Assembly (NCBI GenBank): GCA_020848275.1
Contig: JADLAK010000069.1
Location: forward strand, 1 to 51,397
Reading direction: 5' to 3'
Length of the DNA: 51,397 bases
Source: Planctomycetota bacterium
GTDB taxonomy: Bacteria; Planctomycetota; UBA8742; UBA2392
Part shown: positions 44,231 to 51,397 of the stretch, in pieces
Layout: the number at the start of each line of letters is the position of its first letter
Numbering within the stretch: the stretch's first letter is position 1
The notes under the pieces: generated by a model
Told to the model about the DNA's origin: nothing
Databases searched by the model: none
The model's input: only the letters and a program-made list of their open reading frames with translations
Program-made: the position numbers and the translations under genes

Positions 44231-44593
44231 TTAGAACGAAACCACCCTGTCACACTGCGAGGCGAGCTCGGCGGCATCCTTGGGCGTGTACCACTTTGCG
44301 TTCAGCCACTTCAAGTTCTCTTCGGTGACCCCACGGGCCTTGCCGCAGAGTCCTCAGACATACACGGGTATCTTGTGTTCCAGTGTAAATGCGGCGAGGT
44401 CCTTGAGCGGAGGCAGGCCAACGGGCAGGACGTTGTCCACGACAACCTTATTGGCCAGAACTGCGGCATCGCCGGTAAGCAGGAGTTCCGGTTTGTGGCC
44501 GGCTTCAACAGCGCCCTTGACGAACGCAAATGCCAGTCCTGCCCGCGTCGGGTTTTCAGAGCCGCTGCTGCTGACAATCATCAGTCTTGCCAT
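44231..44593 (-). CDS. DsrE-family protein with in-frame UGA (probable selenoprotein)
   Basis: A 120-residue protein if the TGA at 44354-44356 is read as selenocysteine (residue 80). Before it: MARLMIVSSSGSENPTRAG, VKGAVEAGHKPELLLTGDAAVL and LEHKIPVYV. After it, the same frame continues GLCGKARGVTEENLKWLNAK to a TAA at 44231-44233. DsrE-family proteins carry a CGxC-x-x-ARG motif after the PVYV strand, so the TGA falls exactly at the first conserved Cys, giving U-G-L-C. A hairpin suited to a SECIS follows (44327-44352). DsrE-fold proteins handle sulfur transfer or redox chemistry. Start ATG follows AAGGAG. A plain stop would remove the family's key motif and leave 79 residues. Confidence 0.8.
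44327..44352 (-). promoter_or_regulatory. SECIS-like hairpin after the UGA
   Basis: Starting one base after the TGA, 44343-44352 pairs with 44327-44336 (GACTC-TG-CGG with CCG-TG-GGGTC, ten pairs including three wobbles). The 6-nt loop CAAGGC contains GG about 15 nt from the UGA. Bacterial SECIS elements are hairpins at this position with G/GU in the apical loop; the distance is at the short end. Confidence 0.6.
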
Positions 44594-44686
44594 GATTTCT
44601 CCTTAGGAAATGGACGTGCTACAAAGTGAATTCGAGCACGTTAATGCACATAACGGCGGAATCAAGCTAAGAGCCTGTTTAACCCA

Positions 44687-44714
44687 AAGGAGACAGCCGC
44701 GAGGCTGTCCCCTT
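44687..44714. repeat. hairpin, GACAGCC family, copy 3
   Basis: AAGGAGACAGCC pairs with GGCTGTCCCCTT (one mismatch) around GCGA. It lies in the 165-bp gap between the alpha-2-macroglobulin stop and the DsrE-family start. Confidence 0.7.
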
Positions 44715-44758
44715 CTTGTCCGTGATTGAGGCCCCGCGCCAACGCCGGGCGTCATTGA

Positions 44759-47700
44759 TTACTGCTTGTCGACGATGGTGGTCACCCATTCCTCGCTGTT
44801 GGCCTTGATCTCCGGCACGTACATGCTGCCGCCCTGGGTGGGCAGAGCACTGAACGTACCCGGGATCTCCGCGCGCAACTGGTATTTCAGGCGGGCGCTC
44901 CCCTGAGGCATGTAGCTGACAAAGAAGGCCACGCGGTCATCACGCAGTTCGACGTTCTGGCAGAGGCCGCCGGCAAAGCCGGTTCCGCTGCGCAGGGCCA
45001 CGGGCTCACAACCCGCGGGTTTAAAGTCCTCGAAGGCGAGATAGTCATAATCATTTTTCGCGGTGAGATTGAGCTCGACCTCGATCAGGTCGCCCGAGGT
45101 CAGCTTGGCGCCGTACTCGAGCGCCGTGCGGTCGTAGCTCAAACGCTTCTCGACCACGTCGGCCACCGTGCCGTCGGTCAGCGTCTTCTTGACCGTCACT
45201 TCGCTGACCTTTTCCGTCAGCTTGTAGTACTTGCGGTCGATGGCGATCTCGTTGGTGTTGCTGGCCTTCAGGCGGTCTTCCTTGCTGAAGTAGCTCAGGT
45301 AGCTCGAGAAATACACCTTGCCCTTGCCGCGGCGCGTCACGGTGAAGTTGTGCTTGCCCGGCGTCAGTTCGTCGCCGGTCATGCGCAGGTTGCCCTGTAG
45401 CGCAAACACGTTGTTGGGCGTGACGTCCCAGGTCTTGATCGTCTTGCCGTCCATGGCCACGCTCACGCTGTATTCGCGTTCGAGTTCACCGCTGGCGCGG
45501 GCATAGGCCATCAGCGCGCTGACCGCGTGGCTGGTGTCCTTGGTGCTGTTCCAGATGCTGCCCTTGCGGTTCTGCGCCAGCCACTTCACGTGCTTTTCGA
45601 GGTATTGGTTGCCCGGGTCGACCATCGTGAACGCCTGCATCACAAAGGCGTTGGTTTCGATCTTGTCGTTCCACCAGCACCAGTATTCCTTGCCGCCCCA
45701 CCACCACACGGTGCCGTGTTCCTTGTCTTCCTGGCGATAGTCTTCCAGGTTCGACAACTGGATGCGGGCGCGTTCTTTGTCGCCCGACAGGTACTGGGCC
45801 ATGCACATCATCGCGCGCGACATGTTGCTCAGGTCGTCGCGGCGGTCATAAACCTTGTCCAGCAATTCCTTGTCAGGCTTGCCGGCATAGGCCATCACGA
45901 AGCTGACATAGGCCGCACGATGCACGTTCTTTTCCTTGCGGGCTTCGCCGGCGATGAAGTTGACGGCGCGATCAATCATCGAGTGATCGAAGTTGATGCC
46001 CGCCGCCTTGGCCGTCGCCAGGCCGTAGACGACATAGCTGCTCATGTAGGTGTCGCTGTCGCCGTACTGCCACCAGCCCCAGCCGCCGTCGGCGTGCTGG
46101 AAGCGCGTCAGGCGGTCGATGCCGGCGTCAAGAATGGCGTTCATGGTGCCGGTGTCGAACACCGGGTTGCGCTTGTACCAGTAAGCCGCCTGCGGGTCTT
46201 TGCCCTCGTAGGCCAGTTGCGCGCGGCGCTTGCCGACTTCCTCAAGGCTGATCTTGGCGTCCTGCAGGGTCTTGCGCACAAGCACAGCCGGCAGGAAGCG
46301 GCTCATGGTCTGCTCGACGCAGCCGTAGGGATACTCAAGCAGGTAAGGCAGCGCGTCCATCGCCAGGGCGGCAACGCTCGGGCTTAGCATCAGGTCGAGG
46401 TTGGTCTGGGCCGGGTCGAGCTTGTCGGGCAGGTTGACGCTGAAGGTGTTGCTTTCTTCGCCGTCACGGATGACCGCGGTCGTGGCCGCATACATCTCGG
46501 CGCCGCGGACCTTGCAGTTGTAGTTCTTTTCGGTTGCGTCGGACTCGAGCTTGGAAAGCGCGAGCATGCGGATGCGGAAGTTGCCCGCGCCCGTCATGCG
46601 CACGCGCCAGTCGATGCGGGCCTCGCGTTTGGCGCCGATTTTGACCTCGACGCGCGCGGGGGTTTCCGGGAACAGCTCGTATTTGCAGAAGGCCGCCTTG
46701 TCAGCCGCTGAGGCTGTGTCGACGGGATTGAGCTGCAACTGGGCGATGACGTCGATATCTTCGTCATAGCTGTTCATCACGATCGCGCTGAGGGTGACCG
46801 AGTCGTTTTCCACGAAGAACCTTGGAGCCTGGTCGCGGAGGATCAGGTTCTTGCGAACCTTGACTGCCGCAAACGCCTCGCCGACCTTGGCCTTGGCGGA
46901 AATACCGCGCAGCGCAATGCGCCACTCGGTCAGGTTGTCAGGGAAGGCGACTTCGAACTTCGCGATGCCGTCGGCGTCAGTCACGACGCGGTGCGAATAG
47001 AACGCGCTGTCCTTGAAGTCGCTGCGGACTACCGGGACGGCTGCGCCTTCACCGTGGGCAATTTCCTTGAGGCTATCCACCTTCTTTGCCAACTCCATCG
47101 CCGGCGCAGGCATGGCGGCGTCGGCCATCGGCGCCTCGCCTGCCATTTCGCCCGGAGCGCCGCCCCAGCCGCCATCCTTGGTGCCGCCGCCGCCGCGGCT
47201 GCGGCGCATCGCCGTGCCACCAGCGCCGCCGGAGCTGGCCATTTCTTCGTCGCCCTGTTCTTCGTTGTACTTGCCGCGCAGGCCCCCTTCGGCCTTCTCG
47301 GACTTGCCGGGATCACCCTCGGGTCCATTGCTGAGCTTGCGCTTGCTGTCAAATCCGTCGCGGTATTTGTCAGACCGCGACGTGTCGTTGTTGAAATCAA
47401 AGGCGTATTTTTCCCACTGCAGCCAGTTCTTGACGCCAAAGCCCAGCGGCGCGCCATACCAGCGGATTTTCTCGTAGCTCTGCTTGTCGTACCACGCCGC
47501 ATGCACCACGGTGTTGTAGCTGTTGGTGTAGTTGAGGTTGTAGCCGCGCAGATCCCCGTAGAAGTGCTTCATGATGTTGGGGATGGTGTCGGGCATGATG
47601 TAGGTGAGGCTGCGGTCGAACACCGTGGCGTTGAACTCGGTGACCACGGGTTTGCCGTTGTTGTCGGTGACCTTGACCGTGACCACGCCCTTGTCGCGGG

Positions 47701-50700
47701 GTAAATACGCGGGCTTGTCGGTGGTCATCGTGACGTTGAGGAACTGGTCAACGGGCGGAACGTAAATTTCAAGCGTGTTGGTGTGTAGTTCGCCGTCGCG
47801 GATGGTCATGGCGTTGATGTGGAAGTTCGGCACATGGCGGCGGTCGACGTTGAACACGATTTCCTGCTGGCCGGCCGGCATCGCGACATAACTCTGCTGG
47901 ATCACTTCCTTGCCGCACATGATGCTCAGAAGCATGTGGGTGTTGGGCAGGTCGCTGGCCAGCAGGATGCCGACTTCTTCCTTCTCGCGGTACACGCGCC
48001 TTTGCGTGATCAGCTCAAGGGTGTTGAAGCGGTAACTGCCGGGCGACCATTTTTCGGTCTTCACGATGATGCGGGTGCTGCCCTCGATGATTTCGCCGAA
48101 CTCGTCCTTGCAGGCAAACGTGAGTTCGTATGTCCCGAAGCCCTCAACGATGTCGGTGAACTTCGCAATGCCGTAAGCGTCGGTCTCAAGGTTGACGCTG
48201 CGGATCCTAGACTTGGTTTCCTCGATCTTGCCCTCGCCGGTCTTGGCAAAGGTCACGCGTGAGATCGTCAACTCGCCCTTAACCTGCACGGGCTTGTTGT
48301 CGGCCGTCACGGTGCGGATTTCGACTTGCTGCTTGTCGCCCGGGCGGTAGTAGCCGAGCTTGTTGTCGAGGTAGACAAAGAACGCGCGGCGCAGGGCCTT
48401 CACATCGCCTTCGCCATTGATTGTGCGGCGCGAAGCGTCGGTGACCTCGGCCTTGATGGTGTACTTGTGGTCCCATTCGCCCCAGTCCTTCAGGGCCTTC
48501 TGGGACGACCACTCGATCACGAGTTCGCCGTTGTTGTCGAGCTTGCCCTTGCCGTCGAGCACGAGTTCGTCGTAGTCGTTGGCGTAGAAACGCTGGTCGG
48601 GCGTGCCCCAGTACGTCGGCGCGTTCCAGTTGAAGAGCCAGTCGTACTCACGCTGGAAATACACCGACGGGCGGAAGAAGCGGCGGAAGACCTTGTAGCT
48701 GACGTTGGCCTCGGCAACCGGCCCGCCGAAGTAATAATCGGCCTTGATCTTGGCGGAAATCGCCTGGCCCAGCTTCACGGGCTTGTCGGGCGCCTGCACG
48801 GCGACTTCGAACTCAGGCTTCTTGTATTCCTCAACCTGGAAGCGGCCATTGCCGATCCAGCGGTCGCCCGAATAAATCGTGTAATTCCAGTTGCCCAGCG
48901 CCGCGTCTTTGGCCAGCGCATAGTCCACCTCGAGCGCGCCGAACTTGGTCGCCTTGAAACTCTGGTCCAGCTTCGCCTCGCCCTTGGGGTTGTTGAGCAG
49001 CAGGCGGAAGGTGTCGTCGGCAACGTTGGCCCACTCGCCGTTGCGGCGGGCGCGCACGATGATCTTGGCGTGCACGTCGTCGCCGGGGCGATAGACCGGG
49101 CGGTCGGTCATGGGGTAAATGCGGGTGCTATAGGTGTCGTACTCTTCGTTGCCGCGGCGCTGCCACCAGTCAAAGCCGGTCTGCACAAAAGCGAAGCGGC
49201 CTTCGGCCTCGGCGTACATCAGGTAGCCGTCCCAACCGCCGCCGCCGGTGGGCACGCGCATGCGGCTGTCTTCAGCGCCGGTGTAGCGCGTAACGTCGAT
49301 GTTCCAATGGGTCTTGTTGTCGTCCCACCAGTAATCCCAGCGTTTGTAGGTGTACTTCGGCTTGGTGAGGGGCTTGCCGCTGTCGGCGTCGACCATCAGG
49401 GCGAGGTTTTCCGTGGCGCTGTAGGTCTGCATGATGAGCTGCGTGTCGGTGACGATGATGGGGTTGAACTGTTCGACCACCTGGCCGGCGACGCCGCCGC
49501 GGCCGTCGGTGACAAGCTGGACGATGTAGCCGCCGACAGGGAGACTTTTGGGCAGCGCGAATTGCATCTGCGTGAAGCGGTGGCGACCGTCGTCGCCGGT
49601 TTCGAAGTCCTGCTTGAAGACTTCTTCGCCCGTATATTGGGCGATGTGCTGCTTGATCGTCTCGTCGCCCAGCGAACTCAGGCCCGCGGCCTTGGCGTTG
49701 AGGAAATCGTTGTCTTTCATCAGGCCGCGTATGTCGAGCGTGCGCGCAATGAGCGAGAACTTCCTGGCATTGCGGACTTCAACCCACATGCCCAGTTTTT
49801 CGCGCGGGTGAAACACCGTGCGCTCCGTGCCGGCGTAGCTGCGGAAGCGCCAGCTTGAGTCGTTGCTCCACTTGCGAACCTGCTTGTCGGCCTTCACTTC
49901 CTTGTCGTCGACCATGGTGCGGGCGCGCAGGTACTGGGCCCGTATGGCCTGCAGCGCGGCGCTGGCGCTGGAGCGTTCGGTGCTGTCCTTGAACGCCGCG
50001 TCGTCGACCAGCGTCTGGTAGGCCTTCTCGGCGAGGTCGAAGTCGCCTACCTGCTGGTGGCAGTAGCCGATGAAATACTGCGCGTCGTCGGCGTAGGCCG
50101 TGTCGTGGTAGTCCTTGTAGACCTCGGCAAAGGCCGGCAGCGGCGAATACTTGCCGTCGAAATACTTGCGGTTCTGTAAATCAGGATGCTGGATCAGCTC
50201 ACGCACCGACCAGTCGTCGATTTCCGTCAGCTCAACCAGGAAGCAGCCCTTGCGGTAAATCGAAAGCGCCGACATGTCGGGCCCGCGCTTCTGCGCCAGG
50301 CCCGCGGCGTCCATGATTTCTTTGGGGAACTCACGCGCCTGCGTCATCAGCGAGACCGCGGCCTGCTTCAGCTTCTTGCCGAGTTCGGCGGCGCGATCGT
50401 AGATGGCGATGATGCCGTCTTTGTCTTTGTAGTCGTTGGCCCAGTAGGTGTAGGTCTGCTTCTGCTCGTCTTTGTCGAAGTAGTCGATGTTGCACTGGAT
50501 CTGATTGTAGTGGTACTGCCAGGCGCTGAGCGCCGCGGCTCCGTCGACCAGCGCGCCAAACGCCTCGTCGGCGAGTTTCACGGCCTCCGGGCCCTTTGCG
50601 CCGAAGTTGCCGATTTTATCCAGCGCTTCCTTCTCGAAGGTCTCGTAAGCGGCTTTCAGGCGGTCTTTGCTGCGCTCGGCGTCGGTGCGGCTGACGTCGT

Positions 50701-51151
50701 GGTAGGTGGAGTCGGCGATCCAGCGATCCCAGGAGCGCTCGCCCTTGCTGTTCTCATAATAGTAGTGGGGGCGTTCGCCGAAGTAGCCGCCGAGGCGATA
50801 GTTCGCGCGGGCGCGTTCGAGGTCGGTCAGGCCTTTGTCGTCGGCGAGTTCCGTCAGGGCCTTTTCGGCCTTGTCGTGGTTGCCAAGCTGGGCCTGCGAA
50901 TGGCCCATGCGCAACTTGAGGCGGAAGCGTTCGGGATGGTCGGGCTTGTCCTTGAGGACTTTCTCGTAGGCTTCATAGGCCTTGAGGTAGCTCTTTTCCT
51001 CAAAGTGTTTGTCGCCGGATTTCAGGTTGTCTTCCGGCGTTTCAGCGGCCAGCACCCCGCCGAAAAACACAACGGCGGCAATCAATGCCGCGGCGCCAAA
51101 ACCGGTGAACGTGCCGAACTTTAGATATCGGCTGAGCTTGGACGTGACCAT
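44759..51151 (-). CDS. alpha-2-macroglobulin family protein with TPR repeats
   Basis: A 2130-residue exported protein with an N-terminal signal (about 15-36; ending VLAAETP). TPR-like repeats occur near the start (SYLKAYEAYEKVLKDKPDHPERFRLKLRMG) and about 370-400 (QYFIGYCHQQVGDFDLAEKAYQTL). Macroglobulin beta domains follow, with YPMTDRPVYRPGDDVHAK and YVPPVDQFLNVTMTTDKPAYLP. A Gly/Ala/Met-rich low-complexity segment (DNA 47080-47340) sits where a protease bait region would be. Thioester motif CVEQ is at Cys1611 (YPYGCVEQTMSRFLPA), within a helical domain with GGWGWWQYGDSDTYMSSYVVYGL. It probably traps proteases outside the cytoplasmic membrane. There is no lipobox. The usual partner pbpC is not adjacent. 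Start ATG at 51151 after GGAG. Confidence 0.93.
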   Translation of the reverse strand: MVTSKLSRYLKFGTFTGFGAAALIAAVVFFGGVLAAETPEDNLKSGDKHFEEKSYLKAYEAYEKVLKDKPDHPERFRLKLRMGHSQAQLGNHDKAEKALTELADDKGLTDLERARANYRLGGYFGERPHYYYENSKGERSWDRWIADSTYHDVSRTDAERSKDRLKAAYETFEKEALDKIGNFGAKGPEAVKLADEAFGALVDGAAALSAWQYHYNQIQCNIDYFDKDEQKQTYTYWANDYKDKDGIIAIYDRAAELGKKLKQAAVSLMTQAREFPKEIMDAAGLAQKRGPDMSALSIYRKGCFLVELTEIDDWSVRELIQHPDLQNRKYFDGKYSPLPAFAEVYKDYHDTAYADDAQYFIGYCHQQVGDFDLAEKAYQTLVDDAAFKDSTERSSASAALQAIRAQYLRARTMVDDKEVKADKQVRKWSNDSSWRFRSYAGTERTVFHPREKLGMWVEVRNARKFSLIARTLDIRGLMKDNDFLNAKAAGLSSLGDETIKQHIAQYTGEEVFKQDFETGDDGRHRFTQMQFALPKSLPVGGYIVQLVTDGRGGVAGQVVEQFNPIIVTDTQLIMQTYSATENLALMVDADSGKPLTKPKYTYKRWDYWWDDNKTHWNIDVTRYTGAEDSRMRVPTGGGGWDGYLMYAEAEGRFAFVQTGFDWWQRRGNEEYDTYSTRIYPMTDRPVYRPGDDVHAKIIVRARRNGEWANVADDTFRLLLNNPKGEAKLDQSFKATKFGALEVDYALAKDAALGNWNYTIYSGDRWIGNGRFQVEEYKKPEFEVAVQAPDKPVKLGQAISAKIKADYYFGGPVAEANVSYKVFRRFFRPSVYFQREYDWLFNWNAPTYWGTPDQRFYANDYDELVLDGKGKLDNNGELVIEWSSQKALKDWGEWDHKYTIKAEVTDASRRTINGEGDVKALRRAFFVYLDNKLGYYRPGDKQQVEIRTVTADNKPVQVKGELTISRVTFAKTGEGKIEETKSRIRSVNLETDAYGIAKFTDIVEGFGTYELTFACKDEFGEIIEGSTRIIVKTEKWSPGSYRFNTLELITQRRVYREKEEVGILLASDLPNTHMLLSIMCGKEVIQQSYVAMPAGQQEIVFNVDRRHVPNFHINAMTIRDGELHTNTLEIYVPPVDQFLNVTMTTDKPAYLPRDKGVVTVKVTDNNGKPVVTEFNATVFDRSLTYIMPDTIPNIMKHFYGDLRGYNLNYTNSYNTVVHAAWYDKQSYEKIRWYGAPLGFGVKNWLQWEKYAFDFNNDTSRSDKYRDGFDSKRKLSNGPEGDPGKSEKAEGGLRGKYNEEQGDEEMASSGGAGGTAMRRSRGGGGTKDGGWGGAPGEMAGEAPMADAAMPAPAMELAKKVDSLKEIAHGEGAAVPVVRSDFKDSAFYSHRVVTDADGIAKFEVAFPDNLTEWRIALRGISAKAKVGEAFAAVKVRKNLILRDQAPRFFVENDSVTLSAIVMNSYDEDIDVIAQLQLNPVDTASAADKAAFCKYELFPETPARVEVKIGAKREARIDWRVRMTGAGNFRIRMLALSKLESDATEKNYNCKVRGAEMYAATTAVIRDGEESNTFSVNLPDKLDPAQTNLDLMLSPSVAALAMDALPYLLEYPYGCVEQTMSRFLPAVLVRKTLQDAKISLEEVGKRRAQLAYEGKDPQAAYWYKRNPVFDTGTMNAILDAGIDRLTRFQHADGGWGWWQYGDSDTYMSSYVVYGLATAKAAGINFDHSMIDRAVNFIAGEARKEKNVHRAAYVSFVMAYAGKPDKELLDKVYDRRDDLSNMSRAMMCMAQYLSGDKERARIQLSNLEDYRQEDKEHGTVWWWGGKEYWCWWNDKIETNAFVMQAFTMVDPGNQYLEKHVKWLAQNRKGSIWNSTKDTSHAVSALMAYARASGELEREYSVSVAMDGKTIKTWDVTPNNVFALQGNLRMTGDELTPGKHNFTVTRRGKGKVYFSSYLSYFSKEDRLKASNTNEIAIDRKYYKLTEKVSEVTVKKTLTDGTVADVVEKRLSYDRTALEYGAKLTSGDLIEVELNLTAKNDYDYLAFEDFKPAGCEPVALRSGTGFAGGLCQNVELRDDRVAFFVSYMPQGSARLKYQLRAEIPGTFSALPTQGGSMYVPEIKANSEEWVTTIVDKQ

Positions 51152-51275
51152 GCGTGATCTCCAATGCGCGAAAATCTTAAAACGGACTTCGAGACTCCCC
51201 GTGCACACTATGACGAAGTTTGCGGGCCGTAGGTTTCAAGTTATCGTGCGATTTTTGTCAAGGAAGGCAATAAAG

Positions 51276-51397
51276 GGTAGTGGGTCAGTTTGATTGATGC
51301 AGGCTTCCAGCCTGCGGGTAGCGCGGCCATCTTGGCCGCAATCGTCGCAGGCCTTTGGCCCGCGACTGCGGGCGAGACGCCCGCGCTACGAAAGGCA
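51276..51397. repeat. 122-bp repeat made of four hairpins (right copy, inverted)
   Basis: This is the exact reverse complement of 4-125, with all four hairpins conserved. It reaches the last base of the window. Confidence 0.85.

Noticed and set aside
42739..44277. N-terminal extension of the glycosyltransferase to 44277
   Set aside because: The extra 40 codons run through a hairpin repeat and do not look like family sequence; GTG at 44157 is preferred.
44231..44593. DsrE-family gene as a pseudogene with a nonsense mutation
   Set aside because: Codon bias and family residues continue in the same frame after the TGA, the TGA sits exactly at the redox Cys, and a SECIS-like hairpin follows; still possible if selenocysteine genes are absent.

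Overview
This is a GC-rich bacterial chromosome segment, probably one contig of a metagenome-assembled genome. Three things suggest Planctomycetota or a close relative in the PVC/FCB-like lineages: an ECF sigma factor fused through a membrane helix to a long array of carboxypeptidase-regulatory-like domains, a large alpha-2-macroglobulin with TPR repeats, and dense intergenic palindromic repeats. That placement is inference, because no rRNA or phylogenetic marker is present.

Layout. 1-125: a 122-bp repeat that recurs inverted at the window end (51276-51397). 196-3105: three membrane proteins (His-rich polytopic protein, PAP2 phosphatase, DUF6766-like). 3296-4204: accD. 4254-8880: operon of the sigma-factor/carboxypeptidase-regulatory fusion and a lipoprotein. 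9089-12075: membrane thioredoxin-like protein translationally coupled to a hybrid histidine kinase with two receivers. 12342-19824: four-gene minus-strand operon of an Fe-S type Rrf2 regulator, a two-ATPase-domain CoA-dehydratase activase, a PDZ/HEAT/coiled-coil membrane protein and a dehydratase-like protein with a Cys-rich tail. 20196-20270: tRNA-Gly(CCC). 20474-25456: two hybrid histidine kinases in tandem. 25531-31996: complete tryptophan operon trpE-G-D-C-F-B-A behind a leader peptide with WWW and a classical attenuator, followed by a type I-beta DAHP synthase (32093-33094) that feeds the same pathway. 33204-33695: VOC/glyoxalase-like protein.

33822-40949 is a 7.1-kb integrated element bounded by a 45-bp direct repeat of the 5' part of a tRNA(CAT) gene. 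It carries a tyrosine integrase, an excisionase-like HTH protein, a DUF3987-type replication protein, several small terminase-small-subunit-like proteins and a HEPN-domain cargo gene. This is the gene set of a phage satellite (PICI-like) rather than a full prophage. Between integrase and excisionase lies a regular array of four predicted RNA pseudoknots with compensating stem changes.

41217-51151: an exported DUF6600-like protein with a Pro/Arg/Glu repeat tail, a GT87-type membrane glycosyltransferase, a DsrE-family protein whose reading frame contains a UGA at the conserved first Cys of the CxxC motif (probable selenoprotein, with a SECIS-like hairpin), and a 2130-residue alpha-2-macroglobulin with a CVEQ thioester motif.

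Short hairpin repeats of at least four families sit in the gaps between genes. In several cases (PAP2, trpG, trpA, GT87) the repeat itself supplies the last codons and stop codon of the neighbouring gene. The likeliest new biology is the satellite-like island with its pseudoknot array, the UGA-containing DsrE protein and the Rrf2/activase operon with its paired operators.
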